Shown in pieces: positions 37,467 to 49,325 of a DNA stretch of 64,000 nt (position 1 is the first letter of the stretch; each line of letters begins with the position of its first letter). The position numbers and the translations under genes are program-made. Source of the DNA: Cannabis sativa (taxonomy: Eukaryota > Streptophyta > Magnoliopsida > Rosales > Cannabaceae); the NCBI RefSeq assembly GCF_029168945.1, contig NC_083605.1, positions 73,116,969-73,180,968 on the forward strand, read 5' to 3'. The notes beneath the pieces are model-generated. The model saw only the letters and a list, made by a program, of their open reading frames with translations, did not search any database and was not told the origin of the DNA.

Positions 37467-38748
37467 TAAAATTCCGTATTTTAATATTCCCAGTTTGATT
37501 ATTTAATTAAGTGATTAATTAAATGCGGAATAATTAAACCTGCATCGAAAACGCTTTTCCGTAGTTACAGAATACAACTCTGTAACTCCAGAGAAACCCA
37601 GAAAAACAAACAGTGTATAAAAGTAAAAACACACAAGATTTTTGTACGTGGTTTCAACAATCCTTTCAGATTGTTACTAGTCTACGGGGCCACGCCCAGA
37701 GATAAGATTCATTAGATCGGTATCAAAAATACAAAGTAATTGACTTATGCATAAATAGACTCCCTCTTATTGTATGCCGCAAGCTTGATGTATTCCACCT
37801 ACTAACCGAATCTTGATAAAACTCCAAGAGCTCGAACTCCCTTCGATCACCTTGAAAAGTGCTTGAATCCTCCCGATTCAAGGCTTAAAGGCTATCTCCC
37901 GAAAGCCTATACAAACATCTCCGGAAGGTTGTGTGCTTGTATCATCCCGATGCAAGACTTCAAAAGCAATCTCCCGAAAGCTTGTAAAACCCTTCTCCCG
38001 AAGGTGCGCTTGTATCCTCCCGATGCAAGACTTCAAAAGCAATCTCCCGAAAGCTTGTAAATACCCTTCTCCCGAAGGTGCACTGATGTTCTTCTTCGTT
38101 GTAAACTTGAATACAGACTCAAGACAATACAAACAACAAATAAACAGAGTAAGAGTAGAACAACTCTTCTCTACATAACAAAGACACTCTTTTCTTAAGA
38201 TATGAAAGTGAATAAAAGAGTTTAACAAAACAAAGACACTCTTTCCTTAAGATATGAATACAATTCTAAGTGTGTGAAAGAGATACAAAACCTAGCAGCT
38301 ATAGGATGTATTTATAATGAATATACATCTCATAGACAGCTTACATTCGGTCTGAACAAGACCTCAACCCACTAGAAACTTCCCTAAAATAATTCTTCAA
38401 TCAGTCCAGGAATTTCCGTTTCTGTACCTACAGAATCGTGGGCAGTAACTACAACTTTCCTTTTATAGAAAAGGAAAGTTTAGCTCCGGTTTTCTCTTCA
38501 AGAAACCTGATTTTAGAAAATGGGAAACTCAACACAAGATCAGAATAACAGCTGGTTAGCAAAGAATCAATGTGAAATCAAAACTTACCATATTTACCTC
38601 AATTTCCATAAATAGGAAAGCTAGTCAACTTTCCTTCCAAGTTTAGATATACACAAATAGGGAAACCATATCAATATATGCCAGCCGAAATATACAAAGA
38701 ATAATAAAATATTTTTGTCAATTAAATATGCCAAAAATGGAATTAACA
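37467..38748 (-). repeat. 5' LTR of the Copia element
   Basis: 1282 bp. Matches the 3' LTR closely. The internal end is ta instead of tg (a point mutation in the LTR terminus). Carries the extra 66-bp segment at about 37833-37898, part of a degenerate tandem module with ctcccgaaagc and cttctcccgaagg. Confidence 0.95.
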
Positions 38749-39205
38749 GACAATTTTAAAGACAAATAATTCAGGTGTGGTTGCTCTCACAGTGTAAGTT
38801 GATCTTTAAGTTTTTATAGTTTCTGTCCTTTTTTTTAGTTTAGGTACTCTTATATCTAGTGATTGATACCTTACACTTTTCTTATGACATTGAATGTCAA
38901 AACCTATCTGGTTTTGTTGCTAAACGATTTACACTAGTTAGGATTTTGGGGTATTATGCTTTCTTGTAAGTTTAATTATTACTAGTAGGTAGTTTATTTT
39001 TACAAATTGCTTGCTTGCAAAAGTTTTATGGAGTTGGTTCATCATTTTAACATGAAGAATTTACACTCAATATTTTAAAACATTATTTGAAAAATATAGC
39101 AGTTTTTAATATGCCTATTTTTTATGAGATTAGACTAATTTTTACTTTTTTATTGTGTTTTTATGCCATATTTTTGTTATATTTTCTTTTAAATACCATA
39201 TTTTT

Positions 39206-40015
39206 ATTAAATAATAGTAATATAATGTATTTCTATAACGTGTATGGGTGCTTCTATTCACTGTTTTTGGCACATGTAATAATTACACTACAAAAAAATT
39301 TAGCATATTCATGAATTATGATTTTTGTAGGATTTTGTGTTTTTTAATTTTTTATTGCTGGGAAAATTTTCTACGTACCGATGTATATAAATCATTATTA
39401 CAAATATCTGTTTTCACATATTTTGTTTATTCTTTTTAAATAATTTACTTATAGCTATAAATTACATGTATATAAAAGAATCTATTTAATAATTTTAAGT
39501 TAGGTACATAAAATTTAATTTATTAACATTCAACATATAAATATTAACTCTAAAAATATATCATATATATTTTCATAAGCAATTATTTAGACTGCTATTT
39601 TTTTATTTATTTTTTGATTGGACTCTTAAAAATTTAACATCACGTTAAATTGCTTACAAAAATAAACATGTAACAGCAGGAAGATATTTATAGTGATTTT
39701 TGTACAGTTCAAAAAGAATTTTCGCAGCAAAAAAAATTCAGGACAAAACTACTCTATAAAAATCATAGTTCAAGAAGAAAATTGTCTTTATTCTTATAAA
39801 TAATATGTATACGTTATTATTAAAATTAAAAGACAAAAAAGTGGGACGAAACTACCTAATCTTTTTTCACCCTATTCCTATAGTCTCTCAAGATAAGATT
39901 TATTAGAGTTTCAAACTTAATATTTTCAAAAAAAAAAAAAAAAAAATCTAAAATGAAATAATAAAACATTTTGATTGGCTCAAAATATTTATAATGGGTA
40001 GCCCACGAAGCAATT
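39206..40015. other. AT-rich spacer between duplication copies
   Basis: A CACTA-like end cactacaaaaaaattt at 39288 has no partner. No gene recognised. Confidence 0.4.
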
Positions 40016-40222
40016 GTTACGAGAGGTAAGTTGAAAAATACTATTTTTATTAATCAATTCATCAAATTTATCTCTAATTTTATATTTAATTGAAGCATAC
40101 CTATTTTTATATGTATTGTACCCAAAATACCCAGACATAAAAGAGTCACATGGAGAGTATCTTAAAGTGAAAGGGGCAAAATTGGTTCAATGTTTAAAAA
40201 AAGAGATAAAAATAATAGATTT
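40016..40222. repeat. Dispersed repeat directly at the duplication breakpoint
   Basis: Matches 53757-53965 along its length (agttgaaaaatac, tttatatgtattgtacccaaaatac, atggagagtatctt) and ends where duplication copy B begins. Type unknown. Confidence 0.6.
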
Positions 40223-40760
40223 TATTAAATTATTCTTACGCTATTAATATATAAATTAGAAGTATATTACAAACTTACTAACAACTACAGTTCACTTGCT
40301 ATTTATTTATTTATGTAGCTAAATAAATAATGGAATCTATCAGAAGTTGGTTGACTGTTGGCAATGGCATTAAAGGGCTAATATTTGAAAACGACATCAA
40401 TTTTGTGCAATAACTAATTAACTGTTGAAAACTGTAGATTAAAATAAAATAAAATAAAATAAGATGAAGAAAATATGAAAAGTTTTTATTTATTTACTTT
40501 ATATAAAAAGAAAGGAAAATAAAGTTGGAGAGATTATATCATTCTTCACATGTCTTAGCTAGTAAGGTGGGCCAACTTCATCTTTTATTTTGCATATCTA
40601 CCCTTTTAGTTTGGGATTTTACAAAATGCCCCACTATTCTAATTGTTTAGCAAAATATCATAAAAGTGCACCACCTCCTCTCCAACTAGAGTATCTCACC
40701 ATTTAACAAATGGAAATCTTCCAAGGAGATAATTTTCCCAAGAGCGATGTTACCCAAAGG

Positions 40761-41020
40761 TAGGGTCGGCCTTAGGTATAGGCGATTTAGGCCCGTATTT
40801 AGGACACACTTTTTGGGGGCGCAAAATAAAAAAATAAAAAATTTCATTAGGCTTTTATTTAAATAAAATTTAAGTGTATTGTAATAGTTTAGTTGGTTGA
40901 GGTATATAACATATTATACAATGTTATGAGTTTAAATTCCATAACACTCTTTTTTTAATATTTCTTAGGGCCATAAAATCTAATTCGCCTTACGCTTATA
41001 TATTCTCAGAGCCAGGCCTG
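40761..41020. mobile_element. hAT-like element, duplicate of 27794-28053
   Basis: Same ends and same flanking 8-bp repeats as in copy A, so it inserted before the duplication. Keeps the tagtttagttgg form of the A box (one change from copy A). Confidence 0.7.
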
Positions 41021-44000
41021 CCCGAAGGGCAACAGTATTATTCTTTTCCGGAATAGATCCCAAAACTCTGAGAACTTTTAAAACCTGAAGTGTTTTGACC
41101 AAGGGCTTCTAAGAAAGATGCCCGAAGCTCAAAACATTCTGTTGGAAATTACTCTTTTAACCTACACACAACAAAAACAAATCAAGTTCCCTCCAAGGTC
41201 AAAATTGACATTTCACCTTGAGTCAAAGCTCGATTGACTCCTTTAATTTATGAGTTAAACAACAAAAGCAAACCAAAACCCCAAGTCGTTTGAACTCAAC
41301 CCCAAAATAACCCTTTGAACCCTCTAGAACCAAACACATACTCAGAACACAAAACACAACTCGAAAGCCAAGTAAAGCTTCGAGTTCCTTCTCAAGAAAC
41401 TCGAAGACTGCATCTCAATCTAAAAATCCAATAGATCCTTTCCCAGATCAAAAACAGCCCCTAGAACTATACACAAATAGATTAAAATTGTAAGAGCAAA
41501 GAAAAATAAAGAGATTGCACCAGGATTTTATAAAGGTTCCCCAAATGTTGGGTACATCCTCTTTGAGCTCGCCTCAAAAAATAGCTCGTTTCCACTATAA
41601 GATCTTTAAGATCAAAGAGTTACAAAGCAAGATTCCAAATCACAGGTACGATTGGTAATCCATTTTATTTTGCATTTATTTTTCTCTCTTTCTCTTTGAA
41701 TATTTTGCTAACTCCCTCTTCTTTCTTTTCCTGTGTATATCTCTGTCTTAGGTTGGATCTCCGAGCCCTAAAGCTAGGGCTCCAAGACTTAACCACTGTA
41801 AGCTTTTGCCTCTCCAATTTCTTTCTGATCTGATCTGTCTTTTCCAGCTGACTTTGCATGTATTTATAGTAGGGGTGTTACATAAAATTTACAAACTGTC
41901 CAACCTAAATAAACTACACAAACCAAACCGAATAAACCGACAAAAAATACAACTCGAAATAATACAATAAAAATCTAAACCGCCCAATTAACCCGAATAA
42001 ACCGAATTAAATCGATTAATATATTTTTCTTAATAAAAGTGTATATAATATATTACATAAATTATAATTATTAGTCAAACTATTCTGTATTTAAAGTTTG
42101 AATATTTTAGTATTTAACTTAAAATCTAGACTTTATAGTTAATAATTTTTATTGTATTTGGATATTGAAGTTGAAGTTTAAAATCTATATAATATTATTA
42201 CTTTTTTTTATTATTTTATTCAATTATTTCATGTTTACTCAATTATATTTATTTTATATTAATGTTTTTAAAATTAATTTAAACTATAGCATTTTTTAAC
42301 TTGAAATATATAAATAATGTATTTTTATTTTTTTAAATATAATTTTTTGAATTAGAAACTAAGAATAATAATTATAAAAAAATTGAAGAACGGTTGGGAC
42401 GGATTAACCCGACCAAACCGACGAAATCATTGGGCAAGTTGAACTTTTTTTAATTTTTAATTGGACGGGTTATAATTGAATATTTGCAACCTGATATTTA
42501 TATTGGATTGATAAAAATATATTATAACCCGACTAAACCGACTGACGTACACCCCTAATTAGTAGTAGGATAGAAGAGAGAGCTGCTAGTTAGTTGCAAC
42601 AATTTTAACAAACTTTGCAACTAACTACTAGTTCTGTCACAGTAGGTTATTAAAGGCCGAAGACCACTCATAGATTTTATACTTTGTAATTTTATTATTG
42701 CTAATCTCAACAATGCATGTGGAGATTTATTTTAACACATTCCAACGTGTCCCATCAAAAATCAGGAACAACAAATATCAATCTAACATATAACATTATA
42801 TTTCTCTAGCTAGAGCTAAATTAGATAGTTTAAATGTTAAATCTATTTATAATTTTGATATCTATATCATTTGAAACACGTAGAAAAGAAATGATTCCAT
42901 GTCACGCGTGGAATTATAGATTTGGGTCATTTTATTAACTTTATATAGAATTAGTTGATGAGATACTAATAAGGCAACTCATGTTGACAAGAACATCCTC
43001 AAAATTCTTTCTTGTACGTGTGACTATGAAAAGAAACTTGGTAAGAAACTTCTCACCCACCTGAAAATAGAAAATTAAAATATATTTAATTTCTTGTTTT
43101 CCACTACCAACCTTTACTACTTATATTTAATCCATGTAATTCTTTTTCAGTATATATATATACATATATAATGATGATTATTCAACTAAAGTTCTTGAAT
43201 TCGTTGAGCAGTCAACCTTGACTCAACTCACTCATAATTAGTATTTGAAAGGCTCTAGATTTAAGAATATTGATTCACCCACCTGCTAAATTAACAAAGC
43301 GTGTAGAATATTTGTATATAAATATGTATATTTATTTCCATGTTTTTTTTTTATATTATATTATATAAAAAAGATGGAATCTTGACTCCTATATATTTAG
43401 TTATTTACCCATTAGTTGAGAAACTTTTATGAAGGAAGTAGAAATATTTTGTTGGAGGTAAAATGGAAATAAAACAAGACATTGTTAAGGCTTCTAAGTA
43501 CTATATATCTCAATTTGATGATGAATTTTTCTTTGTTGTGGATTGATATATATTTGGGGAGAGATGAATCAAAGAGTTCATACAAATTTATTTATAAGTT
43601 ATTTAATGAATATAGTCAATGTTCGAGACCTAAGAAAACATAGTGTGTCTTCGAAATGATAGATTATTCCGCCTTTAGGAGCTTATAAAATAAATGTCAT
43701 ATTGTTGATGCTACTAAAAATATGCTTGGGTCATGTTTATGCAAAACAACAAATACTTACTTGGTATGGTTTTTATAACATTAATGTTTCTTTCACATGT
43801 GTAGTCCTTATGTATGCCTTGGATCAATTTTTTGGTAACTAATTAATTTATGATGGTGATGAGGTATGAATGTCTTTTAATTATGGTGTATTTTTACTAT
43901 TTTGAGGAGTTGTTGCTGTCCTCATCTTTTGAGGGTAGTAATTATTATTTATGTTAGACAATTTTAAAGACAAATTCAGGTGTGGTTGCTCTCACAATGT

Positions 44001-44200
44001 AAGTTGATCTTTAAGTTTTTATAGTTTCTGTCCTTTTTTTTTAGTTTAGGTATTCTTATATCTAGTGATTGATACCTTACCCTTTTCTTATGACATTGAA
44101 TGTCAAAACCTATCTGGTTTTGTTGCTAAACGATTTACACTAGTTATGATTTCGGGGTATTATGCTTTCTTGTAAGTTTAATTATCGGATTATTTCACAA

Positions 44201-44340
44201 GGGAAATTTGATTTTTTATACTTACATATACTTAATATTTTATTTCTAAACTAATATATATCATCATTGAAAATATATGACCACTTTATCTAAAACCCAA
44301 AAATACCCCTCTCAAATTTTCCATACTTTTTTTTAGTGCA

Positions 44341-44378
<38 letters not shown>

Positions 44379-44706
44379 GTAGTCCGATGGGGTCCGATGG
44401 TAACCTGATGCTACTTTTGTATGTACAAAAACATAAAAAAAAATTGGTAGCAGATTTGGCCCGATGGTAGTCCGATGGGTGGTCCGATGGGTGGCCCGAT
44501 GGGTGGTCCGATGGTGGCCCGATGGGGTGGCCCGATAGATGGTCCGATGGGTAGCCCGATGGGTGGTCCGATGGTGTAAATGGGGTGATGTAAATGGGGG
44601 TATTTTAGGAATATCATAAAAATAGTCATATTTTACAAATATTAGTTATTATTTGCTTAGAAAAAAAAAATTTAACCAAATGTAAGCATAAAAAATCAAA
44701 TTTCCC
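44201..44706. mobile_element. Inner nested element with minisatellite (GGGAAATTTGA family)
   Basis: Perfect 8-bp TSD tttcacaa (44193-44200 and 44707-44714). TIRs gggaaatttgattttttata and its complement. The interior is a poly-A run and a cluster of ccgatgg repeats (44380-44581). The outer ~120 bp is related to the TIRs of 47834-49267. Confidence 0.8.
44380..44581. repeat. Minisatellite of ggtccgatgg / ggcccgatgg units
   Basis: About a dozen units of 11-15 bp, differing in ggtcc versus ggccc. The same core as at 48480 and 49665. Confidence 0.85.
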
Positions 44707-45285
44707 TTTCACAAATACACAAAAACAACAAAAAAAGTTACAAAAATACGACTTTACGGAATTTTAAACTTTTTTACGATTTGTTTGATTTTATTTATAG
44801 AAAATACGGTTTTTTTATGTTGTACTCTTGTTAATTTGTTGTTGATTTTTTGTTATATGTATGTTATTTGTTGTTGTTGTTTTGATTTTATTTAGATGTT
44901 ATTTTTTTGTTACTTTTATGTTGAATTTGTATTGTTTTTATGGAAAATCGTAAAAATGTAAAAAAAAAAAAAATCTATAAACATAAAAATATAATTTTTT
45001 TACAAAAAAAAATAGTGTCTCATGTAATTATCACTTTAATTATTACTAGTATAGGTAGTTTATTTTTACAAATTGCTTGCTTGCAAAAGTTTTATGGAGT
45101 TGGTTCATCATTTTAACATGTAGAATTTTTACACTCAATATTTTAAAACATTATTTGAAAATATAGCAATTTTTAATTTGCCTATTTTTTTTATGAGATT
45201 AGACTATTTTTACTTTTTTTATTGTGTTTTTATGTCATATTTTTGTTATATTTTCTTTCAATTACCATATTTGATTTTTTTATTA

Positions 45286-46566
45286 AACAAATCTAAAACA
45301 TTAGAAATTAATTTTTTCATCAAAAAACTAATTTCTTGATGAAAATTATTTTGGGTAGTGAATTGATAATCGAGTCTTGGAGCTTATGAGAAGTTTGTGA
45401 TTGGTTTTAGTTTTGGTATTGTGTTAAATTTGTTCAATATTAATTCCATACAATAAAGTAGAATACAAAACATGAAATTTATCTAAAGTTTTAGTATTCG
45501 TAACTAGTTTCATCATTAAAAACTAATTTTGATTACATGGAAGTAATTGATTTCTTAATTCATTGCCTTAACAAATTATTTTTAACTGATTTCCTTATCA
45601 AGAAACTAGTTTTTTCATCAAGAAATTAAGAAACTGGTTTTGATTATATAGAAATAAAATGTATATATTAGTTTTTAAATTTTTTATGATGTTCCTTCTT
45701 TATCTATTATAATTTATCTCATGTTTTTAAGTTTTTTTCTTCAATGTCATATTTAATGCAATTAAGTTACTATTGAACCTTCTATTTTATTAAATGACAA
45801 AATAAATCATGTATTTATTAGGGCATTTTACAATTTTGTATACATTATTTTAATTAATTACAAAATATGTGCAAAAAAACTTATTATCATTTTCTCATAC
45901 ACTTTTATATATAATTAAAAACTTTTTTTCAATTTTTTTTATAATATATATGGTAATAATTATTGATTAGTATATATATGGTAATATTGGTTATGTTTTT
46001 TTTTTTATATTTACAATTATAATAAACATACTAATAATATAAAACATTTTATATATGTGTTTATTGGCTATGTTTATTTTTATGTTTACAATTATAATAA
46101 ACACTAATAATATAAAAAATTTTATATATGTGTTTATTTTATTTTCTATTAATTAAACATACTAATTTAATAAACAAAATAATAATATTCACATAAGTTT
46201 ATTATATCGTCATGTTTATTTTTAGTAATTCTAAGTATTAATTTATATTTATATATATTAATGTTTATAATTTTGATATTGTATTTTATTAAAAAAAATC
46301 TTATTAAATTATAATAATTCATACTAAAATAAATAATAAACATTTATCTTTTAATAAAAAAATATTTAACTTGTTTATTTTTATGAATCTGTTTAATTAA
46401 TTTTACGAAATTGTTTATTTTGAGGTTTAATAAACATATTAAAAATGTATGGTTTCATGTAATAAGTTTTCAAAATGTATAAATTTTTAAAATAATTTTT
46501 TTTTGCACATTTTTTGTAATTATTTTGTTTTTGTTGTACATTTATGAAAAAACCCCTATTTATTAC
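45286..46566. other. AT-rich spacer
   Basis: Several short direct repeats (actaatttcttgatgaaa-like, 45310-45640) but no bounded element and no gene. Confidence 0.4.
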
Positions 46567-46839
46567 AATAGTATAAATAGGACCCCAATTTTAATTTTTA
46601 ACAATTTTTTAATATAACCAACTTTAAGAAAATTCCTGATACAAAAATATGCAGTAAACATAACTATTTTTTTCATAACATCTCTCGATCAGATTATTAT
46701 TAAGTTTTATTTTGACAAAAAATCAGTTTAGGATACTATTTAGTGCTATTTTAAGAAGTACATGGTCTACTTTGTCATTTATCAAAATAGATAGTCCAAT
46801 AACTTTTACAAAACACATGATTCAAAATAGTATTTACCC
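46567..46839. mobile_element. Truncated copy of the 23291/25072 MITE family
   Basis: Right end aacttttacaaaacacatga...tatttaccc matches; left end missing. Confidence 0.65.
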
Positions 46840-46899
46840 TATGTTTTATTACTTTCTTTTCTTTTAATCACAATTTCTTTTTTATCAACTTATTCTTAG

Positions 46900-47232
46900 C
46901 TTTCAAGCAAAAGCATTAGCATTAATGGTAGCCTTGGATGGGTCTCTCACTATTGGTCTTCCTCTTTACTTTGTGGAGTCTGATTGTTTAGCTTTTGTTT
47001 TCGCTTTTCTGAAGCGCTCATCCTTTTGTAGTGAGCCAGGTTCTTTGTTAGATGATATTGCTAGTTTGCTTTTTTAGTTTTCTTTTGGTATCCTTAGTTC
47101 ATGTTTGGCGTACAACCAATAAGATTGCTTATGAATTAACTGTGTGCATACACTTAAGGTGGAAAGTAAATAAGCTTGGATTGAAAATTATTTATCTTTT
47201 TTCTTTGATGTATTAAACTCCGATGGTTATTA
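46900..47232 (+). pseudogene. RVT_3 (RNase H-like) tail remnant of a LINE
   Basis: Plus-strand frames read KALALMVALDGSLTIGLPLYF, VESDCLAFVFAFLKRSS and PGSLLDDIASLL. After a frame break comes a decayed tail with VESK and AWIENYLSFFFDVLNSDG. Only the last third of the domain is present, with stops. Confidence 0.6.
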
Positions 47233-47290
47233 ATAAGAGTTTAATTTTTTTAAAAAAAATATATATATTTATAAAACGAGTGCGTCTTAA

Positions 47291-47611
47291 CATTACAAAA
47301 AATCTTACTTTTAGTCACAACAAAACTTGTGACTAAAAGTAAAAAAAAATTGTGAATAATTATAAATCATCATTCCTATGTTGTGATTAAAAGGTTCATG
47401 GCTAAAGGTATTAGTTACAAAAATTACAATTTGTTGTGACTAAATGTATTTTTAGTCATAATACGCATTGTGATTAAAACTAAATTTGTAACTAAATATT
47501 ACGTTTTAGTAACAAGTAATATTTTGTTGTGACTAAAAATTACAATTAGTTACAAAAAATTATATTATAACTATAACAAGTTATAACTAAAAATAACATT
47601 TTTTTGTAGTG
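47291..47611. mobile_element. CACTA-like MITE, copy 3
   Basis: Ends cattacaaaaaatc and tttttttgtagtg with TSD taa (47288-47290 and 47612-47614). Internal gtgactaaa repeats as in the other copies. Confidence 0.75.
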
Positions 47612-47984
47612 TAAATTAACAGCAAAAATTAAATAGAGTAATAACCTACGCGTCGCCAGTAACTTTTCTTGAGTGAATTTACAACATTGACGAAAAAAGA
47701 ACAAAATTGTACATAAAACTGAATAATATGGAGAAAGTAAAAAATTATGACATATTTATTCACTTTTTAACGTGAAGTGGCTATAATTAATAGCTTTGCT
47801 TATTAGATTTATAGGTATCATGCAAATTCAAAAGGAAAATTTGAATTTCTATACTTACAATACTTTAAAATTTTATCCCTAAATGCATAGTTATTAAAAT
47901 TGATCATGTATGACCACATTACTAATTTCTCAAAAATACCCTTCACATTTAAAATTCCTAATCTCATCAGCCTCTCTCTTCCTC

Positions 47985-48079
47985 TCTCTCAACTCACTCA
48001 ATTCTCCTCGTTTGATATCAGGCTTCAAATAATTCAACCACCTCAGTCTACAACTTTTCCTACATCTATTCAATCCTGT
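47985..48079 (-). pseudogene. Captured R2R3-MYB exon fragment, left TIR
   Basis: The minus strand reads [25 protein letters not shown], the end of MYB repeat R2 and start of R3, including the conserved third-helix RLRWLNYL. Upstream of it, the expected phase-1 intron acceptor (here mutated to tgtacag) is kept. The frame then leaves MYB sequence. Roughly 25 residues of exon 2 are present, so no functional DNA-binding domain remains. Confidence 0.8.
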
Positions 48080-48479
48080 ACAATAATTTAAAAAAAAAAT
48101 CATACTCAATATATATATGCACATATATAGGTATACCAGTACTAATAATAATAAGTATATATACCAGCTCTCTCTCTCCAAAATTACTCACTTACTGTCA
48201 TTCCATTAACATTAATCTAGTATTTTGAGTTAACAACTTGGAATTGTTTATTCAAGTTTTTATTTTTTTTATTAATATGTTAACTATTCAATTCCAAAAT
48301 GCTAAACCAACCCTCTTCTTCTCTTTGTTTTCTTCATTTTCTTTTGCTTTAAAATAGATAATCTAAACAGCCCCTCTCTTCCTCTCTCTCAACTCACTCT
48401 CGCTCAACCCACCCGATCCCAACCCCAACCCCAGCTGACGGTGACGGCGGACCCAATCGACCCACGGTGACCGACCCAA

Positions 48480-48682
48480 TCGACCGCACGGAGCTTTTCG
48501 ACCCTATCGGTCCAATCGGACCTCCACGAATTGGACCTCCACGAATTGGACCATCGGACCTATGCAACTTGACCATCGGACCTATTGGACCCATGCATTG
48601 GGACTATCGGACTCAACCCCGTCGGACCCATCGGACCCATGCATCGGGACCATCGGACCCAACCCGTCGGACCCCATCGGAC
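48480..48682. repeat. ATCGGACC minisatellite in the MYB-TIR element
   Basis: Irregular units of accatcggaccc and variants, GC-rich inside AT-rich DNA. It keeps open frames in several phases that would read as Gly-Pro-Ile repeats. Confidence 0.8.
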
Positions 48683-49023
48683 CCTCTTCTTCCCCAATGG
48701 TTTCTCAGATCCGATCTTCTTCATCATCATATTTGATCTGCAAAAGTATAGTAAAAGACGAAAATAATGAATGGCCATATCATATATATATATAAAAATT
48801 ACTCAAAAAAAGAAAAAGAAAAGAAAGTATATATATATGATAATTTTTATTCAAACATATACCCATAGGCGTATTCATTTCTTTTTTCTTTTGTACTTTG
48901 CTCAATAGATATTAGATTGAGAAAAGCATGCAAATATATAGGACTACTGTAAACCTAGTTTATTATTAGCTTCAGTATATATATATATATATATTGAGTA
49001 TGATTTTTTTAAAATTATTGTGC

Positions 49024-49110
49024 AGGATTGAATAGATGTAGGAAAAGTTGTAGACTGAGGTGGTTGAATTATTTGAAGCCCGATATCAAACGAAGAGAAT
49101 TGAGTGAGTT
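49024..49110 (+). pseudogene. Captured R2R3-MYB exon fragment, right TIR
   Basis: The plus strand has an intact intron acceptor (ttattgtgcag) followed by the exon that reads [18 protein letters not shown]. The normal R2R3-MYB intron 1 falls exactly at this codon and phase, so the piece came from genomic DNA, not from mRNA. Mirrors 47985-48079. Confidence 0.8.
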
Positions 49111-49325
49111 GAGAGAGAGAAAGAGAGAGGCTGATGAGATTAGGAATTTTAAATGTGAGGGGTATTTTTGAGAAATTAGTAATGTGGTCATATATGACCA
49201 ATTTTAATAACTATGCATTTAGGGATAAAATTTTAGGGTATTGTAAGTATGGAAATTCAAATTTTCCATTCAAAATGGAGTAATGTGAGTCCACCCATAC
49301 ATATATACATGATATAATTATACAA

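Larger units (their letters stand above)
30991..38748 (-). mobile_element. Ty1/Copia LTR retrotransposon, defective
   Basis: A complete two-LTR element of 7.76 kb on the minus strand, flanked by TSD gacaa. The order gag, protease, integrase, reverse transcriptase, RNase H identifies Copia. The gag sequence (YWKVRMRAFIKS, GW) and ~1.25-kb LTRs suggest the SIRE/Maximus or a related lineage; this is inferred. A stop codon, about three frameshifts and loss of most of the RT make it non-autonomous. The LTRs are very similar and the empty site survives in copy B, so insertion is recent and later than the duplication. Confidence 0.95.
27229..39205. repeat. Segmental duplication, copy A (with Copia insertion)
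   Basis: From attaaattattcttacgcta (27229) this copy runs in parallel with 40224 onward, by eye at about 97 percent identity. It is interrupted only by the Copia element at 30991-38748. After it the match resumes (ttttaaagacaaat at 38754) and fades near 39205. Net length without the insertion is about 4.2 kb. All older elements inside (27794 hAT, 28170 LTR-like) are shared with copy B. Confidence 0.9.
44186..45034. mobile_element. Mutator-like element interrupted by a second element
   Basis: A perfect 9-bp TSD tttaattat (44177-44185 and 45035-45043) surrounds it, and copy A shows one uninterrupted tttaattat at the same place. Imperfect TIR: ggattatttcacaag against tgataattacatgag. Its own length is about 335 bp once the inner element is removed. 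Same family as 6311-6640 and 59816-60087. Confidence 0.8.
40224..45285. repeat. Segmental duplication, copy B (Copia-free)
   Basis: Direct copy of 27229-39205 without the Copia element. The site reads ttagacaattttaaag near 43965, the pre-insertion state. Copy B has its own insertion at 44186-45034. It includes the hAT-like element 40761-41020 (TSDs 40753-40760 and 41021-41028), the LTR-like segment ~41141-42750 and the MITE 41870-42557, all shared with copy A. Confidence 0.9.
47834..49267. mobile_element. Long-TIR element carrying R2R3-MYB exon pieces
   Basis: 1434 bp with a perfect 8-bp TSD attcaaaa (47826-47833 and 49268-49275). Left TIR 47834-~48108 and right TIR ~48995-49267 are about 96 percent identical. 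Inside each TIR is a MYB exon piece with its intron acceptor. The middle (48109-48994) includes a GC-rich minisatellite and TA-rich runs. No transposase is present. The long TIRs suggest Mutator; the 8-bp TSD also allows hAT. Gene pieces in the TIRs make it Pack-MULE-like. Confidence 0.8.

Noticed and set aside
48394..48778. Gly-Pro-Ile-rich, collagen-like ORFs on both strands, also at 44411-44629
   Set aside because: They are translations of the ATCGGACC minisatellite, open in several frames because the unit lacks stops. No consistent start or gene structure.
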